Assembly (NCBI GenBank): GCA_035456465.1
Contig: DATIDD010000032.1
Coordinates: 1 to 64,000, forward strand
Source: DATHTC01 sp035456465
Lineage (GTDB): Bacteria; Actinomycetota; Thermoleophilia; Gaiellales; Gaiellaceae
DNA: 64,000 bases
Direction of reading: 5' to 3'
A model generated the notes under the pieces. It worked only from the letters and a program-made list of their open reading frames with translations, had not been told where the DNA came from and ran no database searches. The position numbers and the translations under genes are program-made. This document shows, piece after piece, positions 15,909 to 23,687 of this stretch. Within the stretch, counting starts at the first letter, position 1. Every line of letters begins with the position of its first letter.

Positions 15909-16834
15909 GGGAGGCACGGCGCGGCGACCGCGTCGTCCGGCTCTCGAGCGAGGACCGCGTCCTCTTCCCCGACGACGGGATCACGAAGGGCGACCTGTGG
16001 GACTACTACGAGGCCGTCGCGCCCGTGCTCGTCCCGCACCTGCGCGACCGCCCGTTCACGATGAAGCGCTGGCGCGAGGGGATCGCCGGCCCCTCGTTCT
16101 TCCAGAAGCAGGTGCCGAAGGGGACGCCGCCGTGGCTGCAGACGCGTCAGTTCCGGACGTTGCCGCGGGAGGGCGGGCCGCGGCTCGTCGACTTCGCGCT
16201 CGTCCAGGACGAGCTCGCGCTGCTCTGGGCGGTGCAGATGCACTGCATCGACATGAACGCGTGGTACTCGCGCGTGAACCTCCCCCACCGCCCGGACTTC
16301 GTGCTCTTCGACATCGACCCGCCGGGCGACGAGGACTGGCCGCTCGCCGTCGAGGTCGCGCACCTGATCCGCGGCCGCCTCTCCGAGCTCGGCCTCGAGG
16401 CGTGGGTGAAGACGAGCGGCTCGACCGGGATCCACGTCCTCGTTCCGATCGTGCGGCGCTCGTCGTGGGAGGACACGTACGCCTTCGCGGAGCTCGTGGC
16501 GCGCGGGCTCGAGGGCGAGCACCCGGGGATGCTCACGACCCAGTGGCTGAAGGAGAAGCGGAAGGGCGTGCTCGTCGACCATCGGCAGAACGCGTGGGGG
16601 AAGACGATCGCCTCGGTCTACTCGGTGCGGCCGCGGCGGGGCGCACCGGTGTCGACGCCGCTGCGCTGGGAGGAGCTCACGCCCGACCTCGACTTCCGCT
16701 CGCTCGGGATGCGCGAGGCGCTGGAGCGGGTCGAGCGGCACGGCGACCTGTTCGCCCCCGTGCTCGAGGGCGGCCAGCAGCTCGGCCCCGTGCTGCGACG
16801 GCTGCGGGAATCCGCCGTGGAAGCGGACAAGTGA
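15905..16834 (+). CDS. Stand-alone LigD-type NHEJ polymerase/primase domain
   Basis: A 309-residue archaeo-eukaryotic primase-superfamily polymerase equal to the polymerase domain of LigD. It shows FPDDGITKGDLWDYYEAVAP, the catalytic DID in VLFDIDPPGD, KTSGSTGIHVLVPI, and the third carboxylate in VDHRQNAWGKT. In LigD this domain fills ends with NTPs/dNTPs during non-homologous end joining. Here it is not fused to ligase or nuclease domains, and neither Ku nor an ATP-dependent ligase is in this window, so they would have to be elsewhere. It is coupled to the upstream P-loop kinase by a GTGA overlap. The last codons lie inside a 17-bp repeat element. Confidence 0.9.
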   Translation: MREARRGDRVVRLSSEDRVLFPDDGITKGDLWDYYEAVAPVLVPHLRDRPFTMKRWREGIAGPSFFQKQVPKGTPPWLQTRQFRTLPREGGPRLVDFALVQDELALLWAVQMHCIDMNAWYSRVNLPHRPDFVLFDIDPPGDEDWPLAVEVAHLIRGRLSELGLEAWVKTSGSTGIHVLVPIVRRSSWEDTYAFAELVARGLEGEHPGMLTTQWLKEKRKGVLVDHRQNAWGKTIASVYSVRPRRGAPVSTPLRWEELTPDLDFRSLGMREALERVERHGDLFAPVLEGGQQLGPVLRRLRESAVEADK

Positions 16835-16845
16835 CAGTCTGTTAC
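16829..16845. repeat. 17-bp dispersed repeat, copy 1
   Basis: AAGTGACAGTCTGTTAC, overlapping the polymerase stop codon. With the next two bases (TT) it forms an imperfect palindrome, AAGTGACAG-T-CTGTTACTT, with one mismatched pair. The identical 17-mer recurs at 17341-17357. Confidence 0.8.
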
Positions 16846-16870
16846 TTGACTCTCGGAGCTGTCGGAACGG

Positions 16871-17257
16871 TCACATGCTCTCGACGGCGAGGATGTTCCC
16901 GTCCGGGTCCTTGAGCCAGGCTGCGCGTCCGCGGCCGACGGTCGCGATGCCGCCTTCCGTCCGCAGCCCCGGCAGGTCGTACTCCTCGAAGGTCACGCCG
17001 CGGTCGCGGAGCGCGGCGACGGCCGCGTCGAGGTCGTCGACCTGGAACGCCGCCACCGTCGCTCGGCTCTGCCCCGCACCCACGCTCCTGTAGGCCACGA
17101 GCGTGCCCTCGCCGGCCTCGAACACCGCCTCCGGGTTGTCCGGCAGGTCCTCGCGGCGCTCGGCGAGCCTCAGTCCCAGCGTGTCCCCGTAGAACGCGAT
17201 CGCCCGGTCGACGTCCGAGACCGGGACGACGGCGGCGATCCGCGAGCGGTCGAGCAT
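16871..17257 (-). CDS. VOC family protein (glyoxalase/bleomycin-resistance type)
   Basis: A 128-residue VOC-fold protein. The ATG at 17257 is preceded by GAGGAGG at a five- to six-base spacing. First module: AAVVPVSDVDRAIAFYGDTL; second module: VAAFQVDDLDAAVAALRDRG, ending LKDPDGNILAVE with the usual metal-ligand Glu. Substrate unknown. The gene is in opposite orientation to both neighbours' operon directions and lies between two copies of a 17-bp repeat, which may mark it as an acquired cassette. Confidence 0.85.
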   Translation of the reverse strand: MLDRSRIAAVVPVSDVDRAIAFYGDTLGLRLAERREDLPDNPEAVFEAGEGTLVAYRSVGAGQSRATVAAFQVDDLDAAVAALRDRGVTFEEYDLPGLRTEGGIATVGRGRAAWLKDPDGNILAVESM

Positions 17258-17340
17258 GTGCGCCTCCTCGTCACGAGCCGATGGTCGGAGCGACCGTACT
17301 CCCGGTGCACGCGCGCACGCAATGCCGCGCGAAAGGGACA

Positions 17341-17357
17341 AAGTGACAGTCTGTTAC
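17341..17357. repeat. 17-bp dispersed repeat, copy 2
   Basis: Identical 17-mer to the one at 16829-16845 and in the same orientation; similarity extends over a preceding GGACA and a following TG with one indel and one mismatch. Lies between the VOC gene and the small membrane gene at 17389. Confidence 0.8.
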
Positions 17358-17388
17358 GTGTTCCCTCGAGCGGCGGTGCGTGTCCCGC

Positions 17389-17547
17389 CTACGCCGTGCG
17401 GGAGGCGCGGCGGTCGGCGAGCCATCCCGCGACCCGGATGCCGAGCCAGATCGGCGTCAGCAGCACGTAGAAGACGATGTCCGCGAGGACGAGCAGCGTC
17501 CACCAGAGCGCCCACCTCGCCGGGCTGATCTTCGGCCGCTCCCTCAC
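17389..17547 (-). CDS. Small hydrophobic protein, 52 residues
   Basis: A short frame with a GTG start and a 52-residue product: a charged N-terminus (VRERPKISPA), a hydrophobic span WALWWTLLVLADIVFYVLL, then TPIWLGIRVAGWLADRR. It looks like one long or two short membrane helices with amphipathic ends. No family recognised, and no strong Shine-Dalgarno. It lies 40 bases downstream of ppsR on the same strand with three 15-bp repeats between. Composition (Trp-rich helix, normal GC3) favours a real gene over chance. Confidence 0.5.
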   Translation of the reverse strand: MRERPKISPARWALWWTLLVLADIVFYVLLTPIWLGIRVAGWLADRRASRTA

Positions 17548-17555
17548 GGCGCCCG

Positions 17556-17600
17556 GTTCATTGGGCCGCGATTCACTGGGCCGCGATTCACTGGGCGGCG
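17556..17600. repeat. 15-bp tandem repeat, three copies
   Basis: Three head-to-tail copies of ATTCACTGGGCCGCG (first copy GTTCATTGGG..., last ending GGCGGCG). The third copy covers the ppsR stop codon and final residues. Same period and copy number as the array at 4645-4689 but a different unit. Confidence 0.8.
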
Positions 17601-18427
17601 GCGGGCTCCTGCTCCCGGCGTCGCTCCTCGACCGCGCGGATGATCCGGTGTGCCGTCTCCTCGACCGAGAGGTCGGTGACGTCGATCACCGGGCAGCGGA
17701 GCTTCCGGTGCACGGCCGCGGCCTCGTCCAGCTCCTCGTAGATCTGGAACAGGTTCGCGTAGCCGCGGTTGCCGCCCCCCATGCTGCGAACCCGGACCTC
17801 GCGGATGTCGGCCAGGCGCTCGGCGTCGATCGTTAGCCCGACGATCTTCGTCGCGTCGATCTCGAACAGCTCCCTCGGCGGCGCGATCCCCTTCACGATC
17901 GGGACGTTGGCCGTCTTGTGGCCGAGGTAGCCGAGGTACATCGAGAGCGGCGTCTTCGACGTTCGCGACACGCCCACGAGGACGATGTCCGCGTCGACGA
18001 GGCCCGCGCCGACGCCGTCGTCGTACTTGACCGCGAACTCGATCGCCTCCATCCGCTTGAAGTAGGCGGAGTTGAGCGGCGCCCGCGCGCCCGGCTTCAT
18101 CTTCGCCGCCTGGCCGGAGACGCGCGCGATCGACTCGATCGGGTGCCCGAGCAGGTCGGCGTAGTGCACCTTCGCCTTCCGGCACAGCTGGCGCATCGTC
18201 TCCCGGTACTCCGGCTTGACGAGCGTGTAGACGGCGACTGCCGGGCGCCCCTTCATCCGGTTGACGGCGATCTGCAGGTCGTCGATCGACTCGACGCGCG
18301 GATGGCGGACCTCCTCGAACGGCTGGTCGGGGAACTGCGCCTCGAGCGCCTGGACGAGCCGGGCCGCCGTCTCCCCGGTCGAGTCGGAGACGATGTGGAG
18401 CTCGACGGAGGTCTGCGCCGGGGGCAC
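17588..18427 (-). CDS. ppsR: Pyruvate, phosphate dikinase regulatory protein PpsR
   Basis: A 279-residue DUF299 protein, a bifunctional ADP-dependent kinase and Pi-dependent pyrophosphorylase that inactivates and reactivates PPDK (or PEP synthase) at the Thr beside the catalytic His. It begins with VELHIVSDSTGETAARLVQA and has the nucleotide-binding loop GVSRTSKTPLSMYLG near residues 151-165, plus a C-terminal SMGGGNRGYANLFQIYEELD. GTG 18427 gives the family start. PPDK is encoded in the same window, and its TSH motif is the expected target. A strong hairpin separates it from htrA upstream. Confidence 0.94.
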   Translation of the reverse strand: MPPAQTSVELHIVSDSTGETAARLVQALEAQFPDQPFEEVRHPRVESIDDLQIAVNRMKGRPAVAVYTLVKPEYRETMRQLCRKAKVHYADLLGHPIESIARVSGQAAKMKPGARAPLNSAYFKRMEAIEFAVKYDDGVGAGLVDADIVLVGVSRTSKTPLSMYLGYLGHKTANVPIVKGIAPPRELFEIDATKIVGLTIDAERLADIREVRVRSMGGGNRGYANLFQIYEELDEAAAVHRKLRCPVIDVTDLSVEETAHRIIRAVEERRREQEPAAAQ

Positions 18428-18452
18428 CTGCGGATTCTGCCCCGAAGCGGGC

Positions 18453-18485
18453 GCCGGCCGCGCCGGGGGGAACGGCGCGGCCGGC
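18453..18485 (-). terminator. Hairpin between htrA and ppsR
   Basis: A perfect 12-bp inverted repeat, GCCGGCCGCGCC / GGCGCGGCCGGC, with a 9-base loop, starting 34 bases after the htrA stop. No U-run, as usual in very GC-rich genomes. Confidence 0.65.
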
Positions 18486-18519
18486 TGTCGGAGAGGAAGG
18501 AGTGGCGGAGAAGTCGGGT

Positions 18520-19584
18520 CTAGCTGGTCGGCCTCGTGCCGAGCGTGACGGTGATCGTCTTGGTCGCGCCGTCGCGCTTCACCTCGAGCTCGAGCGTGTC
18601 GCCCGGCTTCCGGTCGCCGACGGCCTTGCGGAGGTCGTCGCCATTGGCGATGTCCTCCCCGCCGGCCCGCACGACGACGTCGCCGGCCTGCAGGCCTGCG
18701 TCGTCGGCCGGGCTCCCGGAGCGGACGGAGCCGATCTGGGCGCCGCCGCCGCTCGCGTCGCCGAGCTCCACGCCGAGGAAGGCGTACTGGACGGTGCCGC
18801 CGGAGGCGAGCTGGTCGACGACCTTCTGCACGGTCTCGATCGGGATCGCGTAGCCGACGCCGTCGTTGCCGCCGGACTCGCTCGCGATCTGCGAGTTCAT
18901 CCCGACCACGCGGCCGTCGGCGTCGAGGAGCGGCCCGCCCGAGTTGCCGTGGTTCAGCGCGGCGTCCGTCTGGATCGCGCCGTCGATGGTGAATCCGTCC
19001 GGGGCGCGCAGCTGGCGGTCCTTGCCCGAGACGATCCCGGACGTGACCGTGCCCTCGAGCCCGAAGGGGCTGCCGATCGCGATCACGGGGTCGCCGATCC
19101 GGAGGGACTCGGAAGAGCCGAGCCGGAGCGGCTGGATCCCGCTCGGCACGTCCTTCAGCTGCAGCAGCGCCACGTCGGCGGAGGCGTCGGTGCCGACCAC
19201 GGTGGCTGCGACCTCCTTGCCGTCGTGGAACTTCACGGTGACCTCGTCGGCGCCGTCGACGACGTGCTGGTTGGTCACGACGTGGCCGTCGGCGTCGAGC
19301 ACCCACCCGCTGCCGGTCGCCGTCTGCTGCTGCTGCTGGCCGAACGGGTCGAGCGAGCTCCCGCCCGACTGCGCCGTGATCTCGACCACGCCGGGGATCG
19401 TCTGCTCGTAGATCGCGGCGATCGAGCCCTCGCGGGCGGTGACGGGACGGTTGACCGCGGCGCTCGTCGTCGCCGCCGCGGGCGACGGATCGTCGTCGAC
19501 CGCCGCCCAGATGCCGGCGCCGGCGACACCGCCGAGGACGGCGGCCGCGAGCAGCGCGACGAGAGGGACGAGGTACTTGTTCAC
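18520..19584 (-). CDS. HtrA/DegP-type serine protease (PepD-like) with PDZ domain
   Basis: A 354-residue membrane-anchored S1C protease. GTG 19584 follows AGGAGG at four bases. Residues 5-28 are one transmembrane helix; an Ala/Thr/Pro linker leads to the trypsin-like domain with His in VTNQHVVDGA, Asp in DASADVALLQL and Ser in NHGNSGGPLLD. A PDZ domain follows (SGSPADDAGLQAGDVVVRAG). It should degrade or chaperone misfolded envelope proteins. It is divergent from an OmpR-type regulator and sensor kinase, mirroring pepD-mprAB of mycobacteria, and paired regulator-type repeats lie in the shared intergenic region. Confidence 0.93.
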   Translation of the reverse strand: MNKYLVPLVALLAAAVLGGVAGAGIWAAVDDDPSPAAATTSAAVNRPVTAREGSIAAIYEQTIPGVVEITAQSGGSSLDPFGQQQQQTATGSGWVLDADGHVVTNQHVVDGADEVTVKFHDGKEVAATVVGTDASADVALLQLKDVPSGIQPLRLGSSESLRIGDPVIAIGSPFGLEGTVTSGIVSGKDRQLRAPDGFTIDGAIQTDAALNHGNSGGPLLDADGRVVGMNSQIASESGGNDGVGYAIPIETVQKVVDQLASGGTVQYAFLGVELGDASGGGAQIGSVRSGSPADDAGLQAGDVVVRAGGEDIANGDDLRKAVGDRKPGDTLELEVKRDGATKTITVTLGTRPTS

Positions 19585-19646
19585 GGTGCCTCCTGGAAGA
19601 TCTCTGCGGTGTCGTTGCTGTCGATGCACGGAGACTGCCCACGCCG

Positions 19647-19664
19647 GCTGAGAGACGGCTGAGA
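19647..19664 (-). promoter_or_regulatory. Operator-like direct repeats facing htrA
   Basis: On the minus strand TCTCAGC occurs twice with an 11-base period (GCTGAGA at 19647-19653 and 19658-19664 on the plus strand). One-helical-turn direct repeats of this type are how OmpR/MprA-class regulators bind. Confidence 0.6.
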
Positions 19665-19699
19665 GACGGGTTGGGACTCCGTTAACCGCGGCGTTGCCC

Positions 19700-19717
19700 T
19701 CTCAGCGAACCTTCAGC
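19700..19717 (+). promoter_or_regulatory. Operator-like direct repeats facing the response regulator
   Basis: TCTCAGC (19700-19706) and CTTCAGC (19711-19717), again with an 11-base period, about 60-80 bases before the regulator start. Same motif as the minus-strand pair, in the opposite direction. Confidence 0.6.
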
Positions 19718-19779
19718 CTGCCGCGGCACACTGCGGACAGTGAGCGTCAGGATGGCCGCATGAGCACGGGGGCCGGGCC

Positions 19780-20448
19780 GTGAAGGTGCTCGTCGTCGAC
19801 GACGAGCCCGCGGTGCGGACGGCGCTCGAGCGCGCCCTCGTGCTCGAGGGCTACGAGGTCGAGCTCGCCTCCGACGGGGGCGAGGCCCTGCAGCACGTCG
19901 CCGCCGAGGCGCCGGACGCCGTCGTGCTCGACATCCTCATGCCCGGGGTCGACGGCCTCGAGGTCGCGCGCAGGCTGCGCGCCGACGGCGACCGCACGCC
20001 GATCCTGATGCTGACGGCGCGCGACGGGGTCGGCGACCGGGTCGAGGGTCTCGACGCCGGCGCGGACGACTACCTCGTCAAGCCGTTCGCGCTGGAGGAG
20101 CTGCTCGCACGGCTCCGCGCGCTGCTGCGCCGGTCCGGCGCCGACGGGACCGGCCAGGTGCTGCGGTTCGCCGACCTGTCGATGAACACGGGCACGCACG
20201 AGGTGCGCCGCGGCGAGCGGCGGATCGAGCTCACCCGGACGGAGTTCCAGCTGCTCGAGCTGTTCCTGCGCAACCCGCGCCAGGTGCTGACGCGCTCGCT
20301 GATCTTCGACCGCGTGTGGGGCTACGACTTCGGCCCGGCGTCGAACGCGCTCGAGGTCTACGTCTCCTACCTGCGCCGCAAGCTCGGCGAGCCCAGGCTG
20401 ATCCACACCGTGCGCGGCGTCGGCTACGCGCTGCGCGACGAGCCGTGA
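19780..20448 (+). CDS. OmpR/PhoB-family response regulator (MprA-like)
   Basis: A 222-residue two-component regulator, GTG start. Receiver domain: acidic pocket VVDDEP, phospho-acceptor Asp51 in VVLDILMPG, conserved Lys in DYLVKPF. The C-terminal winged-helix DNA-binding domain ends VSYLRRKLGEPRLIHTVRGVGYAL. It should bind the TCTCAGC repeats in the upstream intergenic region and control itself and the divergent HtrA protease, by analogy to MprA/PepD. The stop overlaps the kinase GTG by four bases (GTGA). Confidence 0.95.
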   Translation: MKVLVVDDEPAVRTALERALVLEGYEVELASDGGEALQHVAAEAPDAVVLDILMPGVDGLEVARRLRADGDRTPILMLTARDGVGDRVEGLDAGADDYLVKPFALEELLARLRALLRRSGADGTGQVLRFADLSMNTGTHEVRRGERRIELTRTEFQLLELFLRNPRQVLTRSLIFDRVWGYDFGPASNALEVYVSYLRRKLGEPRLIHTVRGVGYALRDEP

Positions 20449-21806
20449 GCCTGCGCGCCCGCCTGACGCTCGTCGCCGCGGCCGCCGTCGCCGTCGCCGT
20501 CGCGCTCGCGTCGCTCGGCGCGTACTTCGCCGTCCGGAGCGTCCTGCGCGGGCAGGTGGACGAGGCGCTGCGCGAGCGGGCCGCCGACGTCCGACTGCCG
20601 CAGCGCTACCCGACCCCGGACTTCGAGCTGCTCGAGCGGCCGCTGCTCGGCGGTGCGCCCGGCTACATCCAGCTCGTCGGCGCGGACGGCACCGCCGTCC
20701 GGCGGCGCGGGGCCTCGATCCCGCTGCCCGACGCCGGCGCGCGCGAGGTCGCGGCCGGCGACCGGGATGCCTTCCTCGAGGACGCGACCGTCGCGGGCAC
20801 GCACGTCCGCATCCTCACCGCCCAGCTGACGCCCGGCGTCGCGGTGCAGATCGCACGGCCGCTGGAGGAGGTCGACCGGACGCTGCGGCGCCTCGCAGGC
20901 GTGCTCGCGGTGTTCGCGATCGGCGGGATCGTGCTCGCGGCGGTGCTCGGCCGCGCGGTCGCCCAGGCGGCGCTGACGCCCGTGCGGCGCATGCGCGAGG
21001 CGACGAGGCACGTGGCCACCACGCAGGACCTGTCGCGCCGCATCGAGGTTTCCGGGACCGACGAGCTCTCCGGCCTCGCCGCCGACTTCAACGTGATGCT
21101 CGGCGAGCTCGAGCGGTCGCTGGCGGCGCAGCGGCAGCTGGTGGCCGACGCGTCGCACGAGCTGCGGACGCCGCTGACGAGCCTACGCACGAACGTCGAG
21201 CTGCTCGCGCGGGACGACCGGGTTCCCGCCGAGGAGCGCCGGGCGATGCTGTCGGACGCGATCGTCCAGATCCAGGAGCTCACGGCGCTCGTCGGCGACG
21301 TGGTCGAGCTCGCGCGCGGGAACCGCCTCGACGAGGAGCCGCAACCGGTGCGCCTCGACGAGCTCGTCGACGCCGAGGTCGAGCGGGCGCAGCGGCACGC
21401 GCCCGAGGTTCGCTTCGATGCGGAGCTGCAGCCGACGACCGTCACGGGATCGCCGTCGGCGCTCGCCCGCGCGGTCGCCAACCTCCTCGACAACGCGGCC
21501 AAGTGGAGCCCGGGCGGCGCCGCCGTCGAGGTCCGCGTCGCCGACGGGACGCTGACCGTGCGCGACCACGGCCCCGGGATCGCGGACGAGGACCTACCGC
21601 ACGTGTTCGACCGCTTCTACCGTGCGCCCTCGGCGCGCGGCCTCCCGGGCTCCGGCCTGGGCCTCGCGATCGTGCGGCAGGTGGCGGAGGCCCACGCGGG
21701 ACACGTCTCGGTGGCGCGGGCCGACGGCGGCGGCTCGCTCTTCCGGCTCGAGCTGCCCGTGGCCGAGCGGCCCACCGTGCCGACGCAGGCCGCCTCGGTC
21801 TCCTGA
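20445..21806 (+). CDS. HAMP-domain sensor histidine kinase (MprB-like)
   Basis: A 453-residue membrane histidine kinase. One transmembrane helix near the N-terminus (residues about 8-30), an extracytoplasmic sensor of about 120 residues, a second helix (GVLAVFAIGGIVLAAVLG), a HAMP linker, the phospho-acceptor His238 in DASHELRTPLTSLR, the N box NLLDNAAKWSPGG, and the G boxes VRDHGPGI and GSGLGLAIV. Translationally coupled to the response regulator. Likely senses envelope stress, since the divergent gene is an HtrA protease; the signal itself is not visible. Confidence 0.94.
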   Translation: MSLRARLTLVAAAAVAVAVALASLGAYFAVRSVLRGQVDEALRERAADVRLPQRYPTPDFELLERPLLGGAPGYIQLVGADGTAVRRRGASIPLPDAGAREVAAGDRDAFLEDATVAGTHVRILTAQLTPGVAVQIARPLEEVDRTLRRLAGVLAVFAIGGIVLAAVLGRAVAQAALTPVRRMREATRHVATTQDLSRRIEVSGTDELSGLAADFNVMLGELERSLAAQRQLVADASHELRTPLTSLRTNVELLARDDRVPAEERRAMLSDAIVQIQELTALVGDVVELARGNRLDEEPQPVRLDELVDAEVERAQRHAPEVRFDAELQPTTVTGSPSALARAVANLLDNAAKWSPGGAAVEVRVADGTLTVRDHGPGIADEDLPHVFDRFYRAPSARGLPGSGLGLAIVRQVAEAHAGHVSVARADGGGSLFRLELPVAERPTVPTQAASVS

Positions 21807-21827
21807 TCCTGCGCGCAGCCCGGACGG

Positions 21828-23687
21828 CTAGAGCGGGAGCTGCGAGAGGTCGCCGAGGCGGCCCACGCGGTCGCGCACGGCCGCGAGCAGCGCGAGGCGG
21901 TTCGCGCGCAGCCGCTCGTCCTCCGCCATCACGAGGACGTCCTCGAAGAAGCGCTCCAGCACGGGCGCCAGGGTCGCCGCCGACGCGAGCGACGCCGGGA
22001 CGTCGGCCGGGTCGACCTCGACACGAGCGAGCGCCGCCGCGACCTCCCGCTCGGCGTCCTCCTCGAGCCGCGACTCGTCGACCGTCGCGCCGTCCGCGCC
22101 CTTTGCGGCGAGCCGCGAGGAGCGGTCGTGGACCTCGAAGGCGGCCGCGAGCTCCGGCGAGCCGGCGGCCGCCGCGAGGTCGACGGCCACGCGGGCGACG
22201 CCGGCGAGATCCTCGGCGGCAGAAGCCCGCGCCGCGCGGACGAACTCCACGGGGACGTCGAGCAGCTGGTCGAGCCGCTCCTGCACGAACTCGCGGACCT
22301 CGGGCTCGAGGACGTCCCGCGGGACGAAGACCCCGCCCTCGATCGCGAGCCGGCAGAGCCCGATCGCGGCCCGGCGGAGCGCATAGGGGTCGCGCGACCC
22401 GGTCGGCCGGTGCCCGAGCGCGAAGGCGACGTTGAGCGTGTCGATCCGGTCCGCCGCCGCCAGCAGCCTGCCGGCCTCCGTTGCCGGGAGCGGACCGCCG
22501 GCGGACTCCGGGAGGTACTGCTCGTCGACCGCGGCCGCCACCTCCTCGGGATACCCGCCGAGGCGAGCGTACGTGGCGCCGATGTGACCCTCGAGCTCCG
22601 GGAACTCGCGCACGAGCTCCGCCGCCTGGTCGGCCTTCGCCAGGCGGGCGGCCTGGATCGCCGCCTCCTCCCCGCCCAGTCGTCCCACGAGCACGGCCAG
22701 GCGCTCCGTCTTGTCGGCGTACGTCCCCGCGCCCGTGAAGAACGTGATGTCGCGCAGGCGCGTGCAGAGCGCGTCGATCCCGACGGCGACGTCGCGGTCG
22801 AAGGTGAACGCCGCGTCGTCGAGGCGGTTCTCGAGCACGGCCGTGTAGCCCGGCACGATCGCGTCCGGGTCGCCGCCGTTCGCGACGACCGCGAACCGCG
22901 TGCCGCCGAGCGGGAAGTAGCGCTGGTGGGACTGCATCGCGGTCACGATCACGCGCTCGGGCAGGCGGAGGAAGCGCTCGTCGAACGAGCTCGCGAGCAC
23001 GAACGGCCGCTCGACGAGGTGGACGACCTCGTCCAGCTTGCCGAGCGGGTCCGACCACGGGCCGAGCGCGTCGAGTCCGTCGACGATCGTGCGCCGGCGA
23101 TCGCCCTGGTCGGGCTCGACGCCTGCGGCGCGAATCGTCTCGGCGTACGTGTCCGCGGAGGCGATCTCCACGCGGCCGCCGGTGAACCGGTGCCCGTACG
23201 AGAACCCGTCTGCCTCGATCCCGTCGAGCACCACGCCGACGGTCGTCTCCCCGTGCTTCGCGCAGATCCAGCGGATCGGGCGCGAGAAGCGGAGGTCCGG
23301 CCCCCAGCGCATCGACTTCGCGAACTGGAGCCCGCGCACGAGCGCGGCCAGCCGCTCCGGAAGCACCTCCGTCACGGGCTGCCCGGGAACCGTCAGCCCG
23401 AGGAAGCCGTCCCGCTCCTCGAGCGCCTCGACGGCGACGCCGTGGCGCTTCGCGAAGCCGCCCGCCGCCCGCTCGCGCAGCGCCGCCGGAGGGCCCTTCA
23501 CCCACTCGTCCGGCGTCCGCTCCGGCAGCTCGTCCACCTGCACCGCCAGCCGGCGGGGCCCGACGAGGACCGCCGACGCGTCGACGCCGAGGTGCTCGCG
23601 TGCGAGCGCCGGGAGCTGCGCCTCCGCCTCGGCGCACGCGGCGGCGGGAAGCTCCTCGCAGCCGATCTCGAGCAGGAGGCTAGGCAA
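21828..23687 (-). CDS. glyS: Glycyl-tRNA synthetase beta subunit
   Basis: About 619 residues. The family start LLLEIGCEELPA and internal KSMRWGPD, DKTERLAVL and AADRIDTLNVAFALGHRPTGSRDP motifs mark bacterial GlyS, the tRNA-binding subunit of the alpha2-beta2 enzyme. I start it at TTG 23687, which overlaps the glyQ stop by eight bases, because LPSLLLEIG begins exactly where homologues do; a farther upstream start would add serine-rich sequence. Somewhat shorter than the usual 680-700. Most actinomycetes use a one-chain GlyRS, so this two-subunit form is a lineage marker. Confidence 0.93.
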   Translation of the reverse strand: MPSLLLEIGCEELPAAACAEAEAQLPALAREHLGVDASAVLVGPRRLAVQVDELPERTPDEWVKGPPAALRERAAGGFAKRHGVAVEALEERDGFLGLTVPGQPVTEVLPERLAALVRGLQFAKSMRWGPDLRFSRPIRWICAKHGETTVGVVLDGIEADGFSYGHRFTGGRVEIASADTYAETIRAAGVEPDQGDRRRTIVDGLDALGPWSDPLGKLDEVVHLVERPFVLASSFDERFLRLPERVIVTAMQSHQRYFPLGGTRFAVVANGGDPDAIVPGYTAVLENRLDDAAFTFDRDVAVGIDALCTRLRDITFFTGAGTYADKTERLAVLVGRLGGEEAAIQAARLAKADQAAELVREFPELEGHIGATYARLGGYPEEVAAAVDEQYLPESAGGPLPATEAGRLLAAADRIDTLNVAFALGHRPTGSRDPYALRRAAIGLCRLAIEGGVFVPRDVLEPEVREFVQERLDQLLDVPVEFVRAARASAAEDLAGVARVAVDLAAAAGSPELAAAFEVHDRSSRLAAKGADGATVDESRLEEDAEREVAAALARVEVDPADVPASLASAATLAPVLERFFEDVLVMAEDERLRANRLALLAAVRDRVGRLGDLSQLPL

